In this document: piece after piece, positions 6,515-12,395 of the stretch
Position numbering within the stretch: position 1 is the first letter of the stretch
Layout: every line of letters starts with the position of its first letter
Assembly: GCA_049516155.1 (NCBI GenBank)
Contig: JBEKTJ010000190.1
Span: 1 to 12,926 of the forward strand
DNA from: Bog-159 sp049516155
Lineage (GTDB): Bacteria; Acidobacteriota; Terriglobia; Bryobacterales; Bryobacteraceae
Length of the DNA stretch: 12,926 nt
Direction of reading: 5' to 3'
The notes under the pieces: model-generated
What the model was told of the DNA's origin: nothing
The model's database searches: none
What the model saw: the letters and a program-made list of their open reading frames with translations, nothing else
Position numbers and translations under genes: made by a program

Positions 6515-7021
6515 ATGGCATGGCGGCCCATTCTGTTTGTAACCATCGCGCTCCCGTGTCTCATCGCCGAGGTGCTGCCGATCCGATCTTACAACACGGC
6601 CGACGGCCTAGCGGCCGACAGCATCAACCAGATCGTGGCCGATTCACACGGCTTCGTTTGGTTCTGCACGCCCGAGGGACTCTCGCGGTTTGACGGTTAC
6701 CGCTTTCGTCAACTTTGGCGTGGCGGAGGGACTTCCGCACCGGTCGGTAAGCGCGCTGTTGGAGACTCGCTCCGGCGAATACCTCGTCGGGACGGCACGC
6801 GGCGTTGCCAATTCCAGCCGGAGGGCCGCGGAAAATTCACCACATATCTGCCCGGAAACAGTCGACCCGAGAATAGTGTCACCGTTCTGATGCAGGACTC
6901 CGCCGGCAGAATCTGGTGCGGTACAGGTGGAGGACTGTTCGAAATGCTGAGCGGCCATCGGTTCCGCCGCCAACCGTTGCGTGCGCCCTCATCCGAATGC
7001 CCCGCTGGCGGCACCAGCTAG
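6515..7021 (+). pseudogene. Truncated, double-frameshifted two-component-regulator propeller gene
   Basis: The N-terminus is a signal peptide (MAWRPILFVTIALPCLIAEV) followed by regulator-propeller blades (SYNTADGLAADSINQIVADS, then GFVWFCTPEGLSRFDGYRF). At 6704-6706 an extra T shifts the frame; the next blades continue in the other frame (VNFGVAEGLPHRSVSALLET, SGEYLVGTARGVA). At about 6810-6812 a missing base restores the first frame, which reads TVLMQDSAGRIWCGTGGGLF before stopping at 7021. Intact relatives are sensor proteins of several hundred to over 1000 residues with periplasmic propellers, a transmembrane segment and a kinase or cyclase output domain. Only about two to three blades remain, and the sequence then runs into palindromic repeats. 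As annotated, the single open frame would give 168 residues with a scrambled middle. Paired indel sequencing errors could explain the shifts but not the truncation. Confidence 0.75.
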
Positions 7022-7033
7022 GATGCGCCGCGC

Positions 7034-7076
7034 GGGCTAAAGACCAGCCCATCACGGACAGGCCGGGAGGCCTGTC
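7034..7076. repeat. Two adjacent palindromic units (REP-like)
   Basis: GGGCT-AAAGACC-AGCCC (7034-7050) is followed six bases later by a perfect 8-bp stem GACAGGCC-GGGA-GGCCTGTC (7057-7076). Similar GC-stem, purine-loop palindromes are, to my recollection, dispersed in gaps of Solibacter-like genomes. The second unit could also act as a terminator for the minus-strand operon or as an mRNA-stabilising hairpin. Confidence 0.6.
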
Positions 7077-7085
7077 TCACCCCCA

Positions 7086-7132
7086 CTTTCAGATGGCGCT
7101 CGCGATCTTCCGCTTCCGGCGATGAATCGTAG
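7086..7132 (-). pseudogene. 47-bp relic matching an internal segment of trpE
   Basis: This stretch equals 9461-9507 inside the trpEG gene at 43 of 47 positions and has the same orientation. Read on the minus strand it gives YDSSPEAEDRERHLK, against YDSSPEAEDRECHLK in the intact gene. Three of the four differences are silent and one changes Cys to Arg. It looks like a fragment of a second anthranilate- or aminobenzoate-synthase gene, or an old micro-duplication. Flanking bases show no trpE similarity. Confidence 0.65.
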
Positions 7133-7218
7133 GGCCGGACCGGGTTCGCGTGGCGGGTCTCGCCTTTGAGGAGCACGTCATCCAGGTGGCGAAACCGTCC
7201 CCTTGAGGTAGCCGCCCT

Positions 7219-7569
7219 TCAAGAGGCCGTTCCGGGCGCCTTGAACGCAAAGGCGAAGAACGCGGCCAGGCCAAGAAGAACGAACGCCACAAGATAATTC
7301 CACGCGAGTTTCTCCTTCAGGAACGTCAGCGCGAATCCGGTGAAGACGACCAGCGTGACAACCTCTTGAATAATCTTGAGCTGGAATCCGGAGAACCGGC
7401 CATAGCCGAGGCGATTTGCAGGCACCGCCAGGCAGTATTCGAGCAGTGCGATCGCCCACGAGACCAGGATCGCTTTCCAAATCGGCCAGGTATGACCGTA
7501 TTTCAGGTGACCATACCAAGCGAAGGTCATAAAGCAGTTCGACAAAAACAGCAGCAGGACTGTGCTCAT
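7219..7569 (-). CDS. DUF486 small membrane protein (DMT-superfamily-like)
   Basis: The 116-residue product has four predicted transmembrane helices (about 2-21, 29-47, 66-82, 88-108). It shows features I recall for DUF486 (DMT_6) proteins: WYGHLKY after helix 1, SWAIALLEYCLAVPANRLGY in helix 2, QLKIIQEVVTL before helix 3, and LKEKLAWNYL between helices 3 and 4. The length is usual for the family, whose function is unknown; resemblance to drug/metabolite transporters suggests small-molecule transport, possibly as oligomers. Its ATG overlaps the TGA of the MFS gene (ATGA, 7569-7566), so translation is very likely coupled. It ends the trpEG-MFS-DUF486 unit. A role in exporting or importing aromatic compounds is only a guess from position. 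Confidence 0.85.
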   Translation of the reverse strand: MSTVLLLFLSNCFMTFAWYGHLKYGHTWPIWKAILVSWAIALLEYCLAVPANRLGYGRFSGFQLKIIQEVVTLVVFTGFALTFLKEKLAWNYLVAFVLLGLAAFFAFAFKAPGTAS

Positions 7570-8780
7570 AAGTTTGGACCCAGGAATCGATTATCGCGTG
7601 TCTCCGGCATGCGGAAGTAAAGGATACCAAATGCGGCCGCCGCGACCGCGGCCAGGAAGAGAAAGCCTGCGTTGGAACCGAAGCGATGTACGATGGAGCC
7701 GGCGATAACCTGGCTGCACGAAGCGCCCATGCCCACCGCCGTGCCGATGGCCCCGAGGGTGAGATTAAAGCGGCCCGTGCCTTGCGTGAGGTCGGCGATC
7801 ACCAGGACCGCGACAACCCCAAATATCCCCGCCGCCACACCATCCAGGATCTGGATCGCGATCAGTTCCCCGGGGTTGTGGGTGAGCGTGTAGAGAACCC
7901 CGCGAACCGGCAGGACTCCGAAGGCGATGAGCAATAGCGGTTTTCTGCCCCACGTCCCCGCTTGCCGCCCCCACCAGGAAGCCAGCAACGCGATGACAAG
8001 CTGCGTGGTCACCACGCATGCCGACATGAACATCATGGAGTTCCGGCCTTGGCCCTTGGCCAGCATCTCGCCCAACAGCGGCAGCATCGCGGCGTTCGCA
8101 AAATGGAACATCACGGCGCAGACCAGAAAGACGACCAGCGGGCGGTCCCGGAAAAGCATCCGGATTTTTTCCGCTTGGCTGCCCTTCCCGCCTTCGCGCC
8201 CGCCACGCGCCCGCTCGTAATCGATCTCATCGGGGCGGATGAGGAGAAGGGTTAGGATGGTCGGGAGGGCGCAGACCGCGACGAAGAAAAAGATACTTCG
8301 GTTGGAAATGAAGCGGCCCAGCAGGCCCATCGACACGGCGGCGGCGACGTTGCCAGCCGAGTTGAAGGCTTGGTTGCGTCCCTGACGGCGGTCAAGAAGC
8401 TTGTGTCCCACGACCCCGAGCGAAATGGCGCAGAGGGCGGGACCGAAAATGCTCGATGTACCGCCAATCAGTACCTGGGCCGGCATGATGGCCCAGAACG
8501 TTGGGACGAACGCGATCAGCAACGATCCCGCAGCCAGCCCGACGATCCCGGCGGTCATCAACGCGCGTTTGGATCGCAGGCGGTCGACCAGCGCGCCCGC
8601 CGGGGTCTGGGTTAGGATTCCGGCAATGCCGCCGACAGTGAGAGCGATCCCCACACGCTGCTCGTTCCACTTATATCCCGCGAGGTAGATGGCGAGGAAT
8701 GGTCCGACTCCCGTCTGGACGTCGGCGAGAAAAAAATTCAGCCAGTCCAGACCGCGCAACGTTCGGGCGGAGGGCGTCAC
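7566..8780 (-). CDS. MFS transporter
   Basis: The 404-residue hydrophobic product fits a 12-helix major facilitator. The helix 2-3 loop holds the signature GALVDRLRSKR (about 62-72). A central charged cytoplasmic loop (about 188-212; DEIDYERARGG, KIRMLFRDRP) separates the two six-helix halves, and the second half has WGRQAGTWGRKP at the equivalent loop. The substrate is unknown; drug or metabolite efflux is a common default for this type but not shown here. The GTG start lies directly after the TAA of trpEG (TAAGTG) and the stop overlaps the next start (ATGA), so the gene is embedded in a coupled operon. That makes a link to aromatic metabolism plausible (export of anthranilate or a derivative), but this is inference. 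Similar single-gene facilitators occur in many other contexts. Confidence 0.88.
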   Translation of the reverse strand: MTPSARTLRGLDWLNFFLADVQTGVGPFLAIYLAGYKWNEQRVGIALTVGGIAGILTQTPAGALVDRLRSKRALMTAGIVGLAAGSLLIAFVPTFWAIMPAQVLIGGTSSIFGPALCAISLGVVGHKLLDRRQGRNQAFNSAGNVAAAVSMGLLGRFISNRSIFFFVAVCALPTILTLLLIRPDEIDYERARGGREGGKGSQAEKIRMLFRDRPLVVFLVCAVMFHFANAAMLPLLGEMLAKGQGRNSMMFMSACVVTTQLVIALLASWWGRQAGTWGRKPLLLIAFGVLPVRGVLYTLTHNPGELIAIQILDGVAAGIFGVVAVLVIADLTQGTGRFNLTLGAIGTAVGMGASCSQVIAGSIVHRFGSNAGFLFLAAVAAAAFGILYFRMPETRDNRFLGPNL

Positions 8781-10934
8781 TTATGCCCGCACGCCCGCCG
8801 CCACCGCCCGGTTCAGCCGCACCACATTCTTCATCAAGTGCAAGCCGCAGTCGCCTTCGGAAGTTAAAATCGACTCTGGATGAAACTGCACGGCTTCCAC
8901 TGGCAGTTCGCGATGCCGCAGCCCCATGATGATACCGTCATCCGACTCGGCGGTCACTTCCAGGCACGCGGGGAAAGCTGCGCGCACGGCGAACAGCGAA
9001 TGATAGCGGCCCACCTGAAAGCGCTCCGGCAGTCCCTCAAAAACGCCCGCGCCGGAGTGGCGCACCCACGACGGTTTGCCGTGCATGGGATAGCCGAGCA
9101 CTCCCAGCGCACCGCCGAAGGCCTCCACCACGCCCTGCAATCCGAGGCATACGCCGAACACCGGAACACCCCGCCGCACCGCCTCTTTCACCAGAGCGGG
9201 CACGCCGAAATCGGCTGGGCGGCCGGGTCCCGGCGAGATCAGGATCAAGTGCGGCGCGATCTTCGCGATCAGCTCCGGCGGAAATCCGGCGCGGTATGTG
9301 ACTACCTCCGCGCCGGTCTGCCGCGCGTAGTTCGCCAGCGTTTGAATGAAGCAATCGTCGTTATCCACCAGCAGCAGACGCGCGCCGGCTCCCACCGGCT
9401 CTTCGACCGATACCTCCACGTCGGCTTGGCCCGCGCCCAGCGTGCGGAAGAAGCCGGTGGCTTTCAGGTGGCACTCGCGATCTTCCGCTTCCGGCGACGA
9501 GTCGTAGAGCAGCGTGGCGCCCGCCGGATAACGGGCCACGCCGTCGCGCAGATACGTGGTGCGAATCAGGATGCCGGTATTCATATCGCCGTTCAGCGAA
9601 ATCATGCCGACCGCGCCGCCGTACCAGCCGCGCGCATCCTTCTCCAGGCTCTCGATGGCCTGCGCAGCGGCCTTCTTCGGCGCACCCACCAGCGTCACCG
9701 CCCACATGTGGCTGAGGAACGCATCCAGCGAGTCGAAGCCTTCCTTCAGAAAGCCTTCCACATGATCCACCGTGTGGAACAAGCCTGCGTACGATTCGAT
9801 CAGGCGGCGGCCGATCACTTTCACCGATCCCGGCTCGCACACGCGCGATTTGTCGTTGCGGTCCACGTCCGTACACATGGTCAGCTCGGATTCTTCCTTG
9901 GTGGATTTCAGCAACTCGCGTATGTTCTCCGCGTCGCGCATGGGATCGCCCGTGCGCCGCGCGGTGCCCGCGATAGGACACGTTTCCACGCGCTGGCCTT
10001 CCACGCGCACGAACATCTCCGGCGATGCGCCGATCAGTTGCTCGTCTCCCAATTGCAGCAGAAACTCGTACGGGCTGGGACTGGCGCGCTGCACGCGCTC
10101 GAAAAGCTCCGAGGCTTTGCCCGAGTAAGGCGTGCTGAACGTCTGCCGCAGCACCACCTCGTAATAATCGCCGCAACGCATGCCCTCGCGCACTCTCTCC
10201 ACGCCGGCCATGTACTCTTCGGGGGTGTGGTCGGAGACGATTGGACCAGGCTCGCGTGCGGGCGGCGGCGGGATCGGCTCTGCGGTGCGCTCCAGACCCA
10301 GCGTCGATAAACCTTCGCGCTCGAAGTCGTATTGATACCGCTCGATCTGTTCCTTCTTGCGGTCCATCAGATAGATGTCGTCGCACAGAAACAAGTGCAG
10401 GTCCTTGTGTCCGTTGCGCGGCAGCTTCTTTTCGATCGGGTCGAACTGGAATAGCAGGTCGTAGCCGAAGGCCCCGGCCAGCGCCAGCCGGCAGTTCTCT
10501 TCGTTGCGGAACTCTTCGATCAAAGCGCGCAGGATGGAGAACGTGGATGGTTGCTTGCTGCGCTCCTCTTCCGGAAACAGCGCCGGAAGCGGCTTCAGGC
10601 GGCCCGTTAGCGCGCCATCCACGCAGGCGAACGTTTCCCAGTGTGGGTGGCTCTCCAGCACCGGCAGCAGAATCTGATTCAGGATTTCGCCGCGAATGCT
10701 GAGCGGACGGAATTCCACTTTCCGGTCGTACGAGACGATCTCCAGCGGCGGGCGCGCGGAGGCGATATCCCAGCGCGAATAACGTCCCGGATATTCGTAA
10801 CCGGAAGAAAGGTAAATGCCGCGATGACCGTCGAGGTCGTGCAACACATGCCCCAGACCCCTGCGGTATCCGCCTTTGGTAACTGTGCGAGTAACTGCGA
10901 TTCCGTGCGGAGTTGTAAAACTGTATTCGCGCAT
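8781..10934 (-). CDS. trpE(G): Anthranilate synthase, TrpE-TrpG fusion (alphaproteobacterial-type clade)
   Basis: The enzyme makes anthranilate from chorismate and glutamine, the first step of tryptophan synthesis. Residues 1 to about 505 are the TrpE part: YEYPGRYSRWD near the N-terminus, PIAGT (320-324; Ala-Thr as in anthranilate synthases rather than Lys as in PabB), TMCTDVDRNDKSRVCEPGSV (352-371) and ATLLYDSSPEAEDRE. After a short linker, about 518-717 is a class I glutamine amidotransferase with SPGPG, nucleophile C596 in GVCLGLQG, and H685/E687 in FHPES, so both halves look active. The MCTDVDRNDKSRVC variant matches the fused clade known from alphaproteobacteria. PhzE-like enzymes are also fused but lack a phenazine context here. 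I chose ATG 10934 (GGGTGA upstream); TTG 10946 would add four residues. No other trp gene lies in the window, and it heads an operon with two membrane proteins. Confidence 0.93.
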   Translation of the reverse strand: MREYSFTTPHGIAVTRTVTKGGYRRGLGHVLHDLDGHRGIYLSSGYEYPGRYSRWDIASARPPLEIVSYDRKVEFRPLSIRGEILNQILLPVLESHPHWETFACVDGALTGRLKPLPALFPEEERSKQPSTFSILRALIEEFRNEENCRLALAGAFGYDLLFQFDPIEKKLPRNGHKDLHLFLCDDIYLMDRKKEQIERYQYDFEREGLSTLGLERTAEPIPPPPAREPGPIVSDHTPEEYMAGVERVREGMRCGDYYEVVLRQTFSTPYSGKASELFERVQRASPSPYEFLLQLGDEQLIGASPEMFVRVEGQRVETCPIAGTARRTGDPMRDAENIRELLKSTKEESELTMCTDVDRNDKSRVCEPGSVKVIGRRLIESYAGLFHTVDHVEGFLKEGFDSLDAFLSHMWAVTLVGAPKKAAAQAIESLEKDARGWYGGAVGMISLNGDMNTGILIRTTYLRDGVARYPAGATLLYDSSPEAEDRECHLKATGFFRTLGAGQADVEVSVEEPVGAGARLLLVDNDDCFIQTLANYARQTGAEVVTYRAGFPPELIAKIAPHLILISPGPGRPADFGVPALVKEAVRRGVPVFGVCLGLQGVVEAFGGALGVLGYPMHGKPSWVRHSGAGVFEGLPERFQVGRYHSLFAVRAAFPACLEVTAESDDGIIMGLRHRELPVEAVQFHPESILTSEGDCGLHLMKNVVRLNRAVAAGVRA

Positions 10935-10963
10935 GTCGTCACCCAATGCGAGACTATTGGCTC

Positions 10964-10972
10964 AGAATAGCA
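10964..10972 (-). promoter_or_regulatory. Extended -10 box TGCTATTCT for the trpEG operon
   Basis: On the minus strand TG-C-TATTCT lies at 10972-10964, predicting a leader of roughly 20-25 nt to the ATG at 10934. That leader is too short for a classical trp attenuator. It faces away from a similar box (11016-11024, +) serving the divergent gene. Confidence 0.4.
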
Positions 10973-11015
10973 TGGGGCGATGGCGCTTCGATGGTCACTG
11001 CGCGGCAACACCGCG

Positions 11016-11024
11016 TGGTATTCT
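11016..11024 (+). promoter_or_regulatory. Extended -10 box TGGTATTCT for the TIM-barrel gene
   Basis: TG-G-TATTCT ends 8 nt before an ATG at 11033 and 19 nt before the in-frame ATG at 11044. The predicted transcription start therefore falls close to 11031-11033, leaving only the duplicated ribosome-binding unit as leader. Confidence 0.4.
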
Positions 11025-11032
11025 GGCATTCC

Positions 11033-11062
11033 ATGAGGCGAAAATGAATGAGGCGAAAATGG
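11033..11062 (+). repeat. 15-bp tandem duplication carrying ribosome-binding site and start codon
   Basis: ATGAGGCGAAAATGA (11033-11047) is followed directly by ATGAGGCGAAAATGG (11048-11062), 14 of 15 identical. Each copy offers GAGG, five bases, then ATG. Two in-frame starts (11044 and 11059) thus have equal Shine-Dalgarno sites. The out-of-frame ATG at 11033 would encode a four-codon peptide whose stop overlaps the ATG at 11044. Confidence 0.7.
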
Positions 11063-11976
11063 TTGGACGCCGTGAGCTTCTGAAGGCTGGCGCCGCGCTG
11101 GTAGCCGACGCTGCGCTTGCCCGGCCGCAATCAAGCGCGCCGCCCAAGGCCAAGGTCACCAGCTCGGTGATGCTTTGGACTTTGAAAGGCTCGTTCGACG
11201 AGAAGCTGGAGACAGCCGCGCGCGCCGGTATGCAATCCGTCGAGTTGATCGGCGAATACGCGCAATGGTCCGACGCGGACATCGCGCGCGTGAAAAAGAC
11301 CGCAGGCTCGTTCGGGCTTGGCATGGACGCTTTGCTGGGTTCACCGGATTGGGGCAAACGGCCAGTCTCGATGGTCGATCCCACGCATCGCGAGGCCTTC
11401 CTGGCGGACGTACGCAACGCCATCGTCTACGCGCGGAAGCTGGAGATCCCGCAGATCATTTTGATGAGCGGCAACGCCATCGCCGGCCGGACGCACGAAG
11501 AGCAATACGCCAGCCTGCTGGAAGGCGCCAAGCGAGCCGGCGATTTGGCGGCGGAGGCCAAGCTCACCATGATCGTCGAGCCGCTCAATTCGCTGGTGAA
11601 CCACAAAGGCTTTTTCCTGACGACCTGCACAGAAGGGCTCAAGCTGATCCGCGAGGTGGACAATCCGCACGTGCGCTTGCTGTTCGATCTGTATCACGAG
11701 CAGGTGCAGCAGGGGAATGTGATCCGCACGTTGACCGAAGCTGCGCCTCAGGTAGCCGTATTCCACGTGGCCGATAATCCCGGACGCAACGACCCCGGCA
11801 CCGGAGAGATGAATTATCCGAATATCTACAAAGCGATTCAGAAGACGGGCTTTGGCGGTTATTTGACGATGGAGTATCTGCCGCTGGGCGATCAGGCAGC
11901 TAGTCTGACAAAGGCTGTGGATGGCTTCCGCGCCGCGACGGTGAGCCGGACCGCACCGGTCCCCAGCTCCACTTAG
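11044..11976 (+). CDS. Tat-exported sugar isomerase/epimerase, hydroxypyruvate-isomerase-like TIM barrel
   Basis: The 310-residue product starts with a twin-arginine signal (GRRELLKAGAALVADAALA, about residues 8-26), so it is probably exported folded. The mature part is an AP-endonuclease-2-type TIM barrel with the hydroxypyruvate isomerase pattern: MIVEPLNS (catalytic Glu), LLFDLYHEQ (Asp and His metal ligands), VFHVADNPGRNDPGTGEMNY (His, the PGR..PGTGE loop) and LTMEYLP (second catalytic Glu). All metal-site residues are visible. Known Hyi enzymes convert hydroxypyruvate to tartronate semialdehyde in the cytoplasm; exported relatives are common in Acidobacteriota and Planctomycetota and often of unknown sugar specificity. 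ATG 11044 and ATG 11059 are equally good starts because the ribosome-binding unit is duplicated; the shorter form gives a more usual Tat n-region (MVGRREL). The gene is divergent from trpEG and stands alone. Confidence 0.87.
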   Translation: MNEAKMVGRRELLKAGAALVADAALARPQSSAPPKAKVTSSVMLWTLKGSFDEKLETAARAGMQSVELIGEYAQWSDADIARVKKTAGSFGLGMDALLGSPDWGKRPVSMVDPTHREAFLADVRNAIVYARKLEIPQIILMSGNAIAGRTHEEQYASLLEGAKRAGDLAAEAKLTMIVEPLNSLVNHKGFFLTTCTEGLKLIREVDNPHVRLLFDLYHEQVQQGNVIRTLTEAAPQVAVFHVADNPGRNDPGTGEMNYPNIYKAIQKTGFGGYLTMEYLPLGDQAASLTKAVDGFRAATVSRTAPVPSST

Positions 11977-11977
11977 C

Positions 11978-11999
11978 AATCCGGCGTGATCGCTGGATT
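11978..11999 (+). terminator. Hairpin terminator between convergent genes
   Basis: AATCCGGCG-TGAT-CGCTGGATT forms a 9-bp stem on the plus-strand transcript (one G-U pair) with a 4-nt loop. It starts 2 nt after the isomerase stop and touches the stop codon of the convergent coiled-coil gene. There is no U-tract, and on the minus strand the wobble becomes a C-A mismatch, so it favours the plus-strand gene. Confidence 0.5.
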
Positions 12000-12339
12000 A
12001 TCCGTGCCCGTTGCCTGCGCCCCTGGAGGCGTCGATGAACCTCACCAGCCTGTCTTCCAAAACCTGCATCTTCTCCTCGGTAATGAGTTGTACCGCTGCC
12101 AGCTTCGTGATGTATTCATCGAGCGTCTGGCGGCGCCGTTCGTTGCGCGCCTCGGTCACGGCCATGCGTATGGCGCGGCGCAACGTTTGATTGAGTGCGG
12201 CGTTCTCGCGGTCCGACTTCTCCGCCTGCCTTGCGAGTCGCTCCGACAACTCGCTCCTGTGAGATCTAAGAAGTTCGACCGATTGTGTCAGAGCTTCATG
12301 GCGTTCGGTTAACCGATCCAGCCGCTCGTCAATCGTCAT
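11998..12339 (-). CDS. Small coiled-coil protein of unknown function
   Basis: The 113-residue product is rich in charged residues and predicted to be almost wholly helical. A heptad-like pattern runs over about residues 5-50 (IDERLDRLTERHEALTQSVE), then a basic stretch (LRRAIRMAVTEARNERRRQ), then a second amphipathic helix (about 70-105, EYITKLAAVQLITEEKMQVL) and a short Gly-rich tail. There is no signal peptide, membrane segment or enzymatic motif. Short proteins starting with such an 'IDERLDRL..RHEALTQS' run occur in Acidobacteriota, as I recall, with no known role; oligomerisation or a scaffolding role is the most that can be inferred. An extended -10 box (12369-12361) and a GAGG about 11 nt before the ATG support expression. 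It converges on the isomerase gene. Confidence 0.7.
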   Translation of the reverse strand: MTIDERLDRLTERHEALTQSVELLRSHRSELSERLARQAEKSDRENAALNQTLRRAIRMAVTEARNERRRQTLDEYITKLAAVQLITEEKMQVLEDRLVRFIDASRGAGNGHG

Positions 12340-12360
12340 CGAATTTGGGCCTCAAGCGCG

Positions 12361-12369
12361 AGTCTAGCA
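12361..12369 (-). promoter_or_regulatory. Extended -10 box TGCTAGACT for the coiled-coil gene
   Basis: TG-C-TAGACT on the minus strand ends 21 nt before the ATG at 12339 and lies between the aminotransferase stop and the coiled-coil gene. It suggests that the small gene has its own transcript rather than depending on the aminotransferase. Confidence 0.4.
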
Positions 12370-12395
12370 GATTCGCCAGTCCAGGCGGCGCCGGT

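Noticed and set aside
7020..7218. Minus-strand open frame through the palindromes and trpE relic
   Set aside because: Only the 47-bp trpE-like part resembles coding sequence. The rest translates repeat DNA, so a functional small protein is unlikely.
8880..10310. 476-residue open frame on the plus strand, opposite trpEG
   Set aside because: Low-complexity His/Arg/Ala-rich translation without motifs; trpEG on the other strand is complete and conserved.
10876..11043. Upstream in-frame extension of the TIM-barrel protein to 10876
   Set aside because: It would run into the divergent trpEG coding region, lacks homology-like composition, and would bury the twin-arginine signal more than 60 residues in.
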